A stretch of DNA of 64,000 bases from positions 248,001-312,000 of the forward strand of contig NZ_FXUL01000001.1 in assembly GCF_900182955.1 (NCBI RefSeq). Reading direction: 5' to 3'. Origin of the DNA: Noviherbaspirillum suwonense (lineage in GTDB: Bacteria; Pseudomonadota; Gammaproteobacteria; Burkholderiales; Burkholderiaceae_D). Below the pieces are notes generated by a model. That model was not told the DNA's origin, did not search any database, and saw nothing but the letters and a program-made list of their open reading frames with translations. How positions within the stretch are numbered: the first letter of the stretch is position 1; the number at the start of each line of letters is the position of its first letter. A program made the translations under genes and the position numbers. Positions 38,464 through 47,527 of this stretch are shown here, in pieces.

Positions 38464-38486
38464 AAGGCCGGTCCATGACCGGCTTT
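38464..38486 (+). terminator. Intrinsic terminator AAGGCCGGT-ccatg-ACCGGCTTT
   Basis: A 9-bp stem (38464-38472 / 38478-38486, one G-U pair) with a 5-nt loop is followed by TCGCCTTTTCT. It would stop transcription of the antitoxin/hypothetical pair. The ATG at 38475 lies inside the loop, which argues against using it as the start of the next gene. Confidence 0.6.
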
Positions 38487-38522
38487 CGCCTTTTCTGGCT
38501 CCCTAAAATAAACAGATCTACG

Positions 38523-38855
38523 ATGCAACGTCTTCTCGTGCTGAATGGGTATCGGCTTCTACAGAGCAAGCATGCTGGGCAATGGATAGTAGATAAAGTC
38601 GACAAAGCCGGAGCAATTAAACCAGGCATCTACAACATTTACTTGGCTATTCCGGCAGATAAAACCAAAGCGCACGACGGGATAATCCTTTATGCCGATA
38701 ATCAATTCGTATATCAACAGACTGGTCAGAACTTTGTATGGCATGATCAGGAAAATTTCCGGGACTTACCAGAGATAGGCGCGTCTTGCAAAATCCGATA
38801 CGAGAACGAGCAGGCAATTGTTTCTAAATCTTCCAGAAAACCCACCCGTAAATAG
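38523..38855 (+). CDS. KfrB-like domain protein (plasmid-associated)
   Basis: From the ATG at 38523 the protein has 110 residues. The C-terminal part HDGIILYADNQFVYQQTGQNFVWHD...GASCKIRYENEQAIV follows the KfrB domain pattern (a short beta-rich module first described on IncP plasmids). There it is found next to the KfrA partition-related protein and in some relaxase-linked proteins. The longer frame back to 38475 runs through a terminator hairpin, so I reject that start. No kfrA or replication gene is near, so this looks like a plasmid or ICE relic. Confidence 0.55.
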   Translation: MQRLLVLNGYRLLQSKHAGQWIVDKVDKAGAIKPGIYNIYLAIPADKTKAHDGIILYADNQFVYQQTGQNFVWHDQENFRDLPEIGASCKIRYENEQAIVSKSSRKPTRK

Positions 38856-39144
38856 CTGCGCTGAACTTATAAAACTGCTGTCGTAGTCCAGAATATCGTT
38901 TCTATGTGATGCGGCTTACTTTCTTTAGAAAAGTCAGCGGGGCCATCAGGCCGGTGGAAATATCATTAGCGGCCTTATGCGAAGGTATTAACGTCGTCGA
39001 GACGCCCGTAACCTCCGTCGCATATTTCAATGCATAGTCCTCGTATGCAATATAAATGCATTCATAAATGCCCCAAGTAATGCAGCCAGTGTATCTTTCG
39101 AGGCTGCAATGATTATAATATTGCTTCTTTGAAAGAATAAAAAA

Positions 39145-40206
39145 ATGAAGCTTTTACGTGATGCACGCACTCTCCAGCAAAAGTCTATCGCGTCTCTCAA
39201 GATCGCCATGACTGCATTTAACTCATTCGAAGAAGAAGGACGGATTTGCACAACGCTTCTCCATCTTCAGCATGCCAGTGAAATGTTGCTGAAGGCTGTA
39301 CTGGTGCAGAAGCGAGTACCGGTGTTCGACAAAGAAGCCGGTATGTCTATTGGTTTCGAGAAATGCATCCGGCTCTGCATGCAACATGCCGCACTTACCA
39401 CCGAGGAAGCTGGCGTTATGCGAGCTGTCAATGCTCTAAGAGACGCGAGCCAGCACTGGTATATATTCGTTTCTGAAGACTTGCTGTACATGCACACCCG
39501 TGCACTGGTGACTGCATTTGATGCCTTTCTGCAACGGCAGCTTGGCACCGATCTGCACAGTCACATTCCGACAAGAGTGCTTCCTGTTTCAACAACACCC
39601 CCTGGCGATCTCCTGTTCTTGGTTGACAAAGAGTTTGCCCTCATTAAGGGTCTCTTGGCTCCTGGGAAACGTCACCGCGACGAGGCCCAAGCGCGCATTC
39701 GGTCTTTGCTCGCCATGGAAGCGATAGTTGCGGACGAGGTGGAAGTGAGTGAAAAGGACATCGACCGTATTGAAAAGGCTATCAAAGCTGGAGAGGAAAT
39801 TGACAAGGTATTTCCGCGATTGACAACAATTTCGACCAGTCTGACCGGTGAAGGAGTCACGCTTAAGGTTCATTTTTCGAAAAAAGATGGCGCCCCAGTC
39901 CGGTTTGTTGGCGGCGATGACCCCAATGCAGCAGCGGCAATTAGAGAAGTCGATCTACGCAAGAAATTCCATATGAATGCTTCATCTCTTGCCGAGACAG
40001 TAGGCCTCACTACGGCGAAAGCAAAGGCGATGCGGTGGAAATTAGATATTGACGGGGACGAGAAATGCATGCATGTCTTCGTGTTTGGTCAAAGCAAGTT
40101 TTCCCAATTTTCAGACAACGCAAAAACCAAAATCAGGGAATCGCTTGCATCTGGAATTGATGTCGAATCTATATGGAGAGAATACCGGGCAAATGCCGCT
40201 GCCTGA
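39145..40206 (+). CDS. HEPN-like DUF3644-type protein, candidate RNase or defence protein
   Basis: The 353-residue protein begins with a helical domain. LLHLQHASEMLLKAVLVQK and later ALRDASQHWYIFVSEDLLYMHTR match the DUF3644 pattern. RDASQH fits the R-x4-H active-site motif of HEPN ribonucleases (about residue 105). A middle acidic helical linker leads to a C-terminal part (FHMNASSLAETVGLTTAKAKAMRWKL) resembling a winged helix, followed by ESIWREYRA. DUF3644 proteins are often found in defence islands; a defence role here is inference. It stands alone between island relics and the IS91 element, with a weak ribosome-binding site. Confidence 0.65.
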   Translation: MKLLRDARTLQQKSIASLKIAMTAFNSFEEEGRICTTLLHLQHASEMLLKAVLVQKRVPVFDKEAGMSIGFEKCIRLCMQHAALTTEEAGVMRAVNALRDASQHWYIFVSEDLLYMHTRALVTAFDAFLQRQLGTDLHSHIPTRVLPVSTTPPGDLLFLVDKEFALIKGLLAPGKRHRDEAQARIRSLLAMEAIVADEVEVSEKDIDRIEKAIKAGEEIDKVFPRLTTISTSLTGEGVTLKVHFSKKDGAPVRFVGGDDPNAAAAIREVDLRKKFHMNASSLAETVGLTTAKAKAMRWKLDIDGDEKCMHVFVFGQSKFSQFSDNAKTKIRESLASGIDVESIWREYRANAAA

Positions 40207-40228
40207 ACTCCAATTCGTCGGTTCAGGC
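40201..40228. terminator. Hairpin at the end of the DUF3644-type gene
   Basis: GCCTGAAC (40201-40208) and GTTCAGGC (40221-40228) pair perfectly around a 12-nt loop and include the stop codon region of the upstream gene. No T-run follows, so terminator function is uncertain. Confidence 0.35.
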
Positions 40229-40590
40229 TGACATTAAGGCTCGTAAGACATTGCACGATGCGCCTGTAAAAACCGCCGCCAAAAGAATTATCGATTACAT
40301 TCCCCCCAGTTCCGGAAGATTATCTTGACGTCACACACGGTTTCTATTCTGTGTGCAAATCAACCCTACATTGGCTTGAGTTTGACTCTCGCGAGTCTGT
40401 CAAAATGGTTTATTACTGGTACGGCACAGCGACCGTTCATAGCCGGCGCCGGTTAGCCCGCTATGGGTATATAGCACCAGTTACTTATCAGACCGAGATC
40501 GGCCAGAGGACTAAACCGCTCGCGCGGTAGGAGGCTGCGCGCCGGTGCCGGTAATTGAGACAGAAGCACAGCGTGGCTGTTTCCTATGCT

Positions 40591-40617
40591 GGAAACGAGG
40601 CAATCCGCCTCGTTTCC
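40591..40617 (+). promoter_or_regulatory. Leader hairpin before the IS91 recombinase gene
   Basis: GGAAACGAGG (40591-40600) and CCTCGTTTCC (40608-40617) form a perfect 10-bp stem with a 7-nt loop. It ends 15 bp before the ATG at 40633 and just upstream of the ribosome-binding site AGGAGCAG. It could damp read-in from neighbouring promoters, as in other mobile elements. Confidence 0.5.
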
Positions 40618-40632
40618 GACAGGAGCAGAGCC

Positions 40633-41508
40633 ATGACCCCATCGACTCAAGCCATTTCACCGCTGCGCCAACGCATGATCGACGACATGCGGATGCGCAA
40701 ACTTTCCCCCAAGACCCAGGCTCACTACCTTCGCGCCGTACGGCAGTTTGCGGGCTATCTGGGGCGTTCGCCTGACACGGCCACCGTCGAGGATTTGCGG
40801 CGCTATCAGTTGCACCTGGTCGACCATGGCACCTCGCCGGTCTCGCTCAATGCGGCGATCACGGGGCTGAAGTTCTTCTTTGCCATCACGGCCGACCAGG
40901 CCGGGCTGATGGCAAGGATGCAGCCGGTGCGTGTTCCGCGCACCCTGCCGGTTGTGCTCAGCCGCGAGGAAGTGAGCCGTCTGATCGTTGCCGCCGGCAA
41001 CCTCAAGCATCAGACGGCGCTTTCTGTTGCCTACGGTGCCGGGTTGCGCGCCAGCGAAGTCATTTCGCTCAAGGTCAGCGACATCGACAGTCAGCGCATG
41101 ACCCTGCGTATCGAGCAGGGCAAGGGCCACAAGGATCGCTACGCGATGCTCCCGCCGGTGCTGCTCGAGCGCCTGCGCGTTTGGTGGCGCGTGGCCCGCG
41201 CACAGGGCAAGATGCTCGATGGCGGCTGGCTGTTTCCCGGCATGAATCCGATCGAGCCGCTTAGTACCCGTCAACTGAACCGCGCCATCCATGCCGCCGC
41301 AGAAGCTGCCCGGATCGACAAGCGGGTCTCGATGCACACGCTACGCCACAGTTTTGCAACGCACCTGCTGGAGCAGAAGGTCGATATCCGCGTGATCCAG
41401 GTCTTGCTCGGGCACAAGAAGCTTGAGACCACGGCGCTCTATGCCCAGGTCGCCACCGACATACTGCGGGAAGTGGTTAGTCCGCTGGAGGCCGTGCGGC
41501 CCGGGTAG
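40633..41508 (+). CDS. Tyrosine recombinase/integrase of the IS91-type element
   Basis: The start at 40633 follows AGGAGCAG; the product has 291 residues. An N-terminal SAM-like core-binding domain (RQRMIDDMRMRKLSPKTQAHY) precedes the catalytic domain. Arg lies in YGAGLRASEV, HxxR in MHTLRHSFATHLLEQ, the next His in LLGHKKLETTALYAQV, and the nucleophilic Tyr in ALYAQV. Such recombinases accompany a subgroup of IS91 elements. The gene ends 9 bp before the transposase gene. Confidence 0.9.
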   Translation: MTPSTQAISPLRQRMIDDMRMRKLSPKTQAHYLRAVRQFAGYLGRSPDTATVEDLRRYQLHLVDHGTSPVSLNAAITGLKFFFAITADQAGLMARMQPVRVPRTLPVVLSREEVSRLIVAAGNLKHQTALSVAYGAGLRASEVISLKVSDIDSQRMTLRIEQGKGHKDRYAMLPPVLLERLRVWWRVARAQGKMLDGGWLFPGMNPIEPLSTRQLNRAIHAAAEAARIDKRVSMHTLRHSFATHLLEQKVDIRVIQVLLGHKKLETTALYAQVATDILREVVSPLEAVRPG

Positions 41509-41517
41509 GTCCTGGCC

Positions 41518-42711
41518 ATGGGCGCGCCTGGCCTGGAAGTCGCGGATATCTTCCGCGCCCACGGGCCGGCCTGGCGCCAGGCGCAGCATGCTCACCTGAG
41601 CCTGGGTCAGCGCAAGGTCATGTCGGCCATCGAACAGTGCCGCACCGCGGCGCTGGGCGGCCATGTGCTGCGCTGCGACGCCTGCGAGCAGGTCGAGGTT
41701 GCCTACAATTCCTGCCGCAACCGGCATTGTCCGAAGTGCCAGGCAAGCGCCGCCCGACGCTGGCTCGACGCCCGTCAGGCCGAGTTGCTGCCGGTGGAGT
41801 ATTACCATGTGGTGTTCACCTTGCCTGCCCCGATCAGCGCGATTGCCTATGCCAACAAGGCGGTGATGTACGGTCTGCTGTTCGACATCGCTGCCGAAAC
41901 CCTGCGCACCATTGCCGCCGATCCGCGGCACCTGGGCGCACAAATCGGCGCCACCCTGGTGCTGCACACCTGGGGTTCGGCGCTGACGCACCATCCCCAC
42001 GTCCACGGCATCGTCCCCGGCGGCGGGCTGTCGTCGGACGGGGAACGTTGGGTCGCCTGCAGGCGTGGCTTCTTCCTGCCGGTGCGCGTGCTCTCGCGGC
42101 TGTTCCGACGACGCTTCCTCGAGGAACTCGGCCGGGCCCATGATCGCGGCCAGCTGCAGTTCTTCGGTGAACATGCCGCGCTGGCCGATGCGACAGCCTT
42201 CTCCGACTGGCTCGCGCCGCTGCGCCAGTGCGAGTGGGTGGTCTATGCCAAACGCCCCTTCGCCGGGCCGGCGGCGGTACTGGCTTATCTGTCGCGCTAT
42301 ACGCATCGGGTGGCCATTTCCAACCAGCGCCTGGTTGCCATGGACGAGCGCGGCATTACGTTCCGCTGGAAGGATTACCGTGCCAGCGGAAGGACGCGTT
42401 ACAAGACCATGACGCTGGAGGCGCCCGAGTTCATGCGCCGGTTCCTGCTGCATGTCCTGCCTGGCGGCTTTCACCGCATCCGTCACTACGGGCTGCTGGC
42501 CAATGCCGGGCGCCGGGCGAACCTTGCGCGGGTACGTGCGCTGCTGGGGTGCGAAGCGCCTGCGGCCAGGGAAGCGCCGCAGGCGGGGTCGGCTGAATTA
42601 ATCCAGCCGACATTCGTGTGCCCGTGCTGTGGTGCGGCGATGCGCATCGTTGAGACCGTCGTGCGCCACCAGCCAATCCGTGCGCCGCCGCGGTCACGAG
42701 GCCCGGCATGA
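41518..42711 (+). CDS. IS91-family HUH (Y2) transposase
   Basis: The 397-residue protein starts with a zinc-finger-like module (LRCDACEQ...NSCRNRHCPKCQ, about residues 50-80). It then has the metal-binding HUH motif in THHPHVHGIVPGGG and two tyrosines in YLSRYTHRVAIS, which together define IS91-type rolling-circle transposases. A C-terminal Cys pair (FVCPCCGAAM) may form a further zinc site. It looks intact and so possibly active. It is co-transcribed with the recombinase gene. Confidence 0.92.
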   Translation: MGAPGLEVADIFRAHGPAWRQAQHAHLSLGQRKVMSAIEQCRTAALGGHVLRCDACEQVEVAYNSCRNRHCPKCQASAARRWLDARQAELLPVEYYHVVFTLPAPISAIAYANKAVMYGLLFDIAAETLRTIAADPRHLGAQIGATLVLHTWGSALTHHPHVHGIVPGGGLSSDGERWVACRRGFFLPVRVLSRLFRRRFLEELGRAHDRGQLQFFGEHAALADATAFSDWLAPLRQCEWVVYAKRPFAGPAAVLAYLSRYTHRVAISNQRLVAMDERGITFRWKDYRASGRTRYKTMTLEAPEFMRRFLLHVLPGGFHRIRHYGLLANAGRRANLARVRALLGCEAPAAREAPQAGSAELIQPTFVCPCCGAAMRIVETVVRHQPIRAPPRSRGPA

Positions 42712-42986
42712 CCCAAGGCCTCTTTCTCTGTTCAACCCGCTCGTCGCTTCTGTGTCGGTTGCCGTCGATAGGGCAAGGCGTCGCCTTACGCCGCAAAAGC
42801 ACCGTCTCCAGCCGTGTCCAACGCCAAATAATGCAGCGGAATCAACCAGTCATCGGGAATGAGTGTGACCGCGCTGTGCGATGTGCCTGCCGGATCGGCG
42901 CGCTCAACCCGACTCCGCGCATCCAAACCCCATAACGATCACCGCTGCCCCGACCGTGCCGGAGCATTCCGCGGTTTCCTCCCTTG

Positions 42987-43064
42987 AGGGTTGTACGACG
43001 CCTGCCCGCTTGGCTTCACTGTGTCTCGCCCGTCCTACGGTAAGGGCAGGCATCGTACAACCCT
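42987..43064. repeat. 21-bp inverted repeat near the right end of the IS91 element
   Basis: The arms AGGGTTGTACGACGCCTGCCC (42987-43007) and its complement at 43044-43064 differ at one position and enclose 36 bp. Such a stable structure shortly after the transposase gene fits either the IS91 origin end or a terminator. Confidence 0.7.
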
Positions 43065-43320
43065 AAACAGAAGCCGTCTTTCAGTCGTCAAAGAAGAAAG
43101 ACTGCTTTAAATGCAGGAGCAGATCTTCATATTTGCCCAGCGGCTTAAGCACTTGGAAATCACTCATGTCGCTAGCGAAATGCAAATGTGCTTTGCTAAG
43201 CCACCGCAAGATGCGCTACGTCGCGTCCGGCAAGGATCAAAGCAACTCCCAGGCTGAGGCCTAGTGGCGCGGCGGCAATGAACACGAGAAACGGGAGTGA
43301 AACTGCGAATACCGCAGTGT
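43065..43320. other. Gap between the IS91 element and the diguanylate cyclase gene
   Basis: About 256 bp with no convincing gene. A 28-codon frame on the minus strand starting at an ATG near 43168 (MSDFQVLKPLGKYEDLLLHL...) could be the head of a gene cut by the element, but it is too short to judge. Confidence 0.35.
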
Positions 43321-44901
43321 TCAGGTAGCCATGCAAACTTGATTACGTCCGCCCGCTTTAGCGGCGTACAATGCCTTGTCGGCTGACTGGAGCAACAATT
43401 TGCACGACGAATCATCTTGGTCGGGAAGGCATGCGGCAGCACCAATACTGACCGTCACCACGTCCTCAGGACTGCCGCCGTGTGCAATTGCGCGCGTCAG
43501 AACCGCATGACGAAAACGCTCTCCCATGGCAACTGCACCTTCTACATCGGTGTCTGGAAGCAGCACGGCCATTTCCTCTCCGCCATAGCGCACCGCCACA
43601 TCGCCGGGCCGGCAAGCCGCTTCCATCAGCGTCTCGCCGAGCTGCTGCAGGCAAGCGTCCCCGGCCGGATGCCCATACAAGTCGTTGTAGCGCTTGAAGT
43701 AATCGACGTCGATCATGATCAACGCCAGGAAAGTCGCTGTACGCTTGGCTCGATCGAACTCCTCCGTGAGTACCGTGTCGAATAGGCGCCGGTTACCCAA
43801 GCCGGTCAGGCTATCCAGCAGCGTCAATCGCTCAAGGGACTGGTTCATCTTCTCCAGAGATGTTTTTGCCTTGCGCAGTTCACGCTGAGCTTGTTCCCGC
43901 TCTCCAATCAGCTGGATGAGCTTGCGTCCTAGCAAGCCTAGTACGGCGAGCAGTACCGCTCCTGCCCCCAATACCCGTACCGTCTCCCGGCGCCAGTCTG
44001 CCAATACATCCATCGTGGCGACTGCGCTGGCGGCGATGACGGGGTAGTGGGCCAAATGTTGGTAGCTGTACATGCGTTCAATGCCGTCTATGTATCCAGT
44101 CAGCACGGCGCTACCTTCTTTTCCTTTATTTAAGTAGGTTTGGAATACCGGGCCCTTGCTTGCATCCGCATTGATCTGTGCTTCGCTAAATGGTCGGCGC
44201 ACGATGATCTTGCCCCTACTGGACAGGAGGAATATGGTGCCATCGCGCCCAAGATCAAAGCTATTGTGAAATTCCTGTAGGTACTCCAGATCGATGGTAG
44301 CAACAGCGACACCTGCAAAGAAGCCATTCGGTTGGTTGACCCGACGCGACACTGGCATGATCCAGCGCCCCGAGGTGCGACTGCGCACCGGACTGCCAAT
44401 GTGCATGTCCCTATCTTGGCTGCCAGCATGGTGCTTGAAATAATCCCGGTCCGGAATACTGAAACTGCCGGTGATCTGCGTTCGTGACGTAATGATTCCG
44501 TGACCTTTTCTGTCATAGAAGGACACACTATCCAGGGCAGGCAGTTTAGCGACAGTTAGTCGGAGGAGGGTTTGAACCCGTGCTAGGGTCGTCGCATCGA
44601 CTCCCTCGGTTTCCAGGCTTTGCACTACGCCGACGAGCGCAACTTCAGCGGCGCGAATGGTGTCATCGGTTTGCTGCGCCAGGGCGCGCGTCATGTTAGC
44701 TGTCTGCACCCGTGCACTCTCAATTCTGTCATTGCGTGCCTGATGCAAGCTCCAGCCTTGCATACCTATAAAGGATAGAACAACCAGGACGACAAAGAAC
44801 GTTGCGAGTGTTCGGACGGTACGCGGACGAAAAAAACCAAGGTACTGGAGGAGAGCAAAAATACTAGACATAGTCAGTCTCATCGGCAACCAATAAGTCA
44901 T
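43321..44901 (-). CDS. Membrane-bound diguanylate cyclase with dCache-type sensor and GGDEF domain
   Basis: The 526-residue protein has a first membrane helix (TLATFFVVLVVLSFIGMQGW), a periplasmic double-Cache sensor (DSVSFYDRKGHGI, IPDRDYFKHH, GPVFQTYLNKGKEG), a second helix near residue 310 and a short coiled coil. A GGDEF domain follows. The active loop reads RYGGEEM, and an inhibitory RPGD site lies five residues before it, so product feedback is expected. It makes cyclic-di-GMP from two GTP at the inner membrane. A later start near 44871 (MSSIFALL) is possible; no clear ribosome-binding site decides. Confidence 0.9.
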   Translation of the reverse strand: MTYWLPMRLTMSSIFALLQYLGFFRPRTVRTLATFFVVLVVLSFIGMQGWSLHQARNDRIESARVQTANMTRALAQQTDDTIRAAEVALVGVVQSLETEGVDATTLARVQTLLRLTVAKLPALDSVSFYDRKGHGIITSRTQITGSFSIPDRDYFKHHAGSQDRDMHIGSPVRSRTSGRWIMPVSRRVNQPNGFFAGVAVATIDLEYLQEFHNSFDLGRDGTIFLLSSRGKIIVRRPFSEAQINADASKGPVFQTYLNKGKEGSAVLTGYIDGIERMYSYQHLAHYPVIAASAVATMDVLADWRRETVRVLGAGAVLLAVLGLLGRKLIQLIGEREQAQRELRKAKTSLEKMNQSLERLTLLDSLTGLGNRRLFDTVLTEEFDRAKRTATFLALIMIDVDYFKRYNDLYGHPAGDACLQQLGETLMEAACRPGDVAVRYGGEEMAVLLPDTDVEGAVAMGERFRHAVLTRAIAHGGSPEDVVTVSIGAAACLPDQDDSSCKLLLQSADKALYAAKAGGRNQVCMAT

Positions 44902-45458
44902 TCATCAAAAATAATGAAAACTTATACTGCACAAACTATTTTTCATTCTAGTGAGAAAGCCGACTAAAAGTGCTTTATTAAAAGACGAGGCCGATTTGAT
45001 TAAAATTGGTTAATCCTGACCGCACCATATAGGCGCTTGCGAGCCAGAAACTCGGCATTCTTTGATACGTTTGTTCCCAACGTCTGCTACTGCCGCGTTC
45101 CGGGTGTTCTGATGTAAAAACGGTATTTCTAGTTTGGGTTGGGTACGGCCCTTCGTTGGTCAGCAAGCCTCATAGCTGGGCTTTGGAGTGAAATCCAGCC
45201 GGTCAGGCGATGCTTTCCTACGCGGTAGAAAAGTTGCTGCTATCTCATGGCATTCCCGGCTATGCGGTCACCTGCATATCCGATTCGAAACGGCAGGAGA
45301 AGGCGGAGAAGGGAGTTGGAACGTCAAGCGGTCGGCTGGGGTCTATAGGTAGTATTGTTAAAAAACAGCTGCGGCGAATTGCTCTACGACTCATCTTGGG
45401 TTTTATATAAGCAAGGAGTTTCATAATCGCCTGTGAAACCCATTTTCAAGGAGTATCC
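44902..45458. other. Divergent intergenic region between the diguanylate cyclase and flavohaemoglobin genes
   Basis: In 557 bp I see no convincing gene; the open frames at 44978-45166 (minus) and 45210-45410 (plus) lack family features and ribosome-binding sites. Promoters for both flanking genes must lie here. I looked for an obvious NsrR or NorR operator before hmp and found none that I would call. Confidence 0.5.
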
Positions 45459-46694
45459 ATGCTGAACCAGCACACCATCGCGGTCGTCAAGTCCACTGCC
45501 GCCATCCTCGAAGAACACGGGGAATTGCTGACCCGCCATTTTTATAAGCGGATGTTTACCCATAACCCGGAAGTTGCGCCCCTGTTCAATCCGGCCAACC
45601 AAACCGCTGGAAAGCAACAGCGCGCGCTCGCGGCGGCAATCACCGCCTATGCGGCAAACATTGATAACTTAGAAGTCCTTGGCGGCGCGGTGGAGCTCAT
45701 CGCCCAGAAACATGCGTCACTGCTGATAAAGCCCGAACATTACCCAATTGTGGGCGAAAACCTGCTGGCTTCGATCCGGGAAGTGCTGGGCGCCGGCGCC
45801 ACCGATGAAGTAATCAATGCATGGGCCGAGGCTTACGGCTTTCTGGCCAACATCCTGATCGGACGCGAAAGGCAGATTTACCATGACAATGCCCAGCGCC
45901 CGGGCGGCTGGGAAGGATTCAAGCCCTTCCGCGTCATTAGGAAGGAAAGGGAAAGCAGCAACATCACATCCTTTTACCTGCAACCCTTGGATGGTGCCCC
46001 GGTTCCTGCATTCAAGCCAGGTCAGTACACGACAGTGCGTGTTGGTGCTCCCAATAACCAGACAACCATGCGCAATTACAGCCTGTCCGACAAGCCCGGG
46101 ATGGAATGGCTGCGCATTAGCGTAAAGCGCGAAGACGGGCCCGATGCGAACACGCCGCAAGGCTATGTGTCCAACCTGCTCCACGCTACGGTAAATGTAG
46201 GATCGGAAATCGAGCTGGCGCCGCCCTGCGGTGAATTTTTCCTTGACGTGACCGAGAGGCATCAGCGTCCACTGATGTTGCTGGCGGCGGGTATCGGTAT
46301 TACGCCGTTGATGAGCATCCTGCTTGCCGCGTTGGAGGCAATGCCGGACCGCGAAATCATCCTCGTACACGGTATTCTGAATGAGGACGTCCAGGCATAC
46401 CGCTCCGCCCTCGACGGGCTGGCGCAGAAGAACTTGCGGTTGACGCTCCATTATCGTTACAGCGACCCGGCCAAGCCAGGCATCGCACGCACCGGCAATG
46501 CCAGCACGGGGCTGATCGATGCCGCGCTGATCGAGTCCTTGCTGCCGAATCGCGACGCAGACTATTATTTCTGCGGACCCCAGCCTTTCATGGTGCATAT
46601 CTTTCATGAACTGCTTGCTCGGGGAATTCCGCCAGCACAAGTCCACTTCGAATTCTTCGGGCCGCGACAGGCGATGGAACGGGCATTGGGCTGA
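45459..46694 (+). CDS. hmp: Flavohaemoglobin (nitric oxide dioxygenase)
   Basis: The 411-residue protein oxidises NO to nitrate with O2 and NADH. The globin domain (1 to about 140) has the proximal haem histidine in AQKHASL (residue 87 region). The FAD domain has RNYSLSDKPG, and the NAD domain has LLAAGIGITPLMSILLAAL and YYFCGPQPFM. Length and domain order are standard. The start is behind AAGGAG (45449-45454). Its protection against NO from hosts or denitrifying neighbours is known for the family. Confidence 0.96.
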   Translation: MLNQHTIAVVKSTAAILEEHGELLTRHFYKRMFTHNPEVAPLFNPANQTAGKQQRALAAAITAYAANIDNLEVLGGAVELIAQKHASLLIKPEHYPIVGENLLASIREVLGAGATDEVINAWAEAYGFLANILIGRERQIYHDNAQRPGGWEGFKPFRVIRKERESSNITSFYLQPLDGAPVPAFKPGQYTTVRVGAPNNQTTMRNYSLSDKPGMEWLRISVKREDGPDANTPQGYVSNLLHATVNVGSEIELAPPCGEFFLDVTERHQRPLMLLAAGIGITPLMSILLAALEAMPDREIILVHGILNEDVQAYRSALDGLAQKNLRLTLHYRYSDPAKPGIARTGNASTGLIDAALIESLLPNRDADYYFCGPQPFMVHIFHELLARGIPPAQVHFEFFGPRQAMERALG

Positions 46695-47527
46695 AACAGG
46701 CCGCAAGATCACAGGGCGGGTGACGATGCTGTTTAGAGAACGGCGATCACTTGCTGCGCCTTGTGCGCTACGAGAGTTGTAGTGCCAACGATGTTATCAG
46801 ACCGCATCCCGACAATGCGGTGACTGGCAAATACGAGCCCGAACCGCTGGAGAAGGTCGAGCCAAGTGGCTTTGCGTTGGAAAGTCACGAGCACACGCGC
46901 TGCTAACGATACCGACGGCGGTCTGAACCCTTGGATACCCGCAGGGACGGAGGATATCGTGCCGCTGTTTCAAGCCGTCCCAGATTCTTATTGTGCCGTA
47001 ACCTTCGTCGTTTCTCCAAAAGCGGGATTAACAGCAAGCACGCCTTCCAGATTTATATTGCACCATGGGAATTGTAATTATTTGCAGTGCCGGGCATCGC
47101 GATGCTTGGCCAAGTCGGTGCTGCTGTCTTGCGCCTGCGCGCCGGTAATACAAACCAAAAACAATGTAGCAATACCGAGCGGCGTTTTAATTCAGCGTTC
47201 CTTTAGCAGGTCACTTAGCAATTGCGCATGGTTGCGGCATTGTTAGAACGTTTGCAAAGCCTTGCAGTTGACGTCCGCTAGCATAGGTGAACTGGGCTTC
47301 TATCGTCGGCCGCGCAACGTGACTACCGAAGGTAGGGACTTTCATTTGCCTCACCACCTGTGCCTAACTAGTTATGGACTACAACATCTGCTGGTCGTGA
47401 CGCTGTTGGCCCAGGTGCTGATGCACGATTAGACTGTTCCAGTCTCATCGTTTCGGCTGTTTATGCGCGTTGCCTTGCATGCGACAGTGGTAAATTGAAT
47501 ATCCAGCCTGCCTGATCGGACTGCGCC
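46695..47527. other. 833-bp gap with possible gene remnants
   Basis: No complete gene is convincing. On the minus strand a frame ending at 46733 (…HRIVGMRSDNIVGTTTLVAHKAQQVIAVL) has natural-looking composition over at least 50 codons and may be the tail of a broken gene. The plus frame 46866-47246 looks random. The last 200 bp should contain the promoter for the AsmA gene. Confidence 0.4.

Larger units (their letters stand above)
40500..43064 (+). mobile_element. IS91-family element with tyrosine recombinase and HUH transposase (ends approximate)
   Basis: The element comprises a tyrosine recombinase gene, a Y2 HUH transposase gene 9 bp later, and a downstream 21-bp inverted repeat (42987-43007 / 43044-43064). 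Its base composition is clearly more GC-rich than the DNA to its left. IS91 elements move by rolling circle and lack terminal inverted repeats and target duplications. The exact ends cannot be fixed from sequence alone; the coordinates mark the likely minimum extent. Confidence 0.75.

Noticed and set aside
38475-38522. N-terminal extension of the KfrB-like gene from the ATG at 38475
   Set aside because: That ATG lies in the loop of an intrinsic terminator hairpin, so the ATG at 38523 is preferred.
45210-45410. 66-codon frame before hmp
   Set aside because: No ribosome-binding site or family feature; probably chance within the intergenic region.
46866-47246. 126-codon plus-strand frame after hmp
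   Set aside because: Composition looks random, there is no ribosome-binding site and no recognisable domain.
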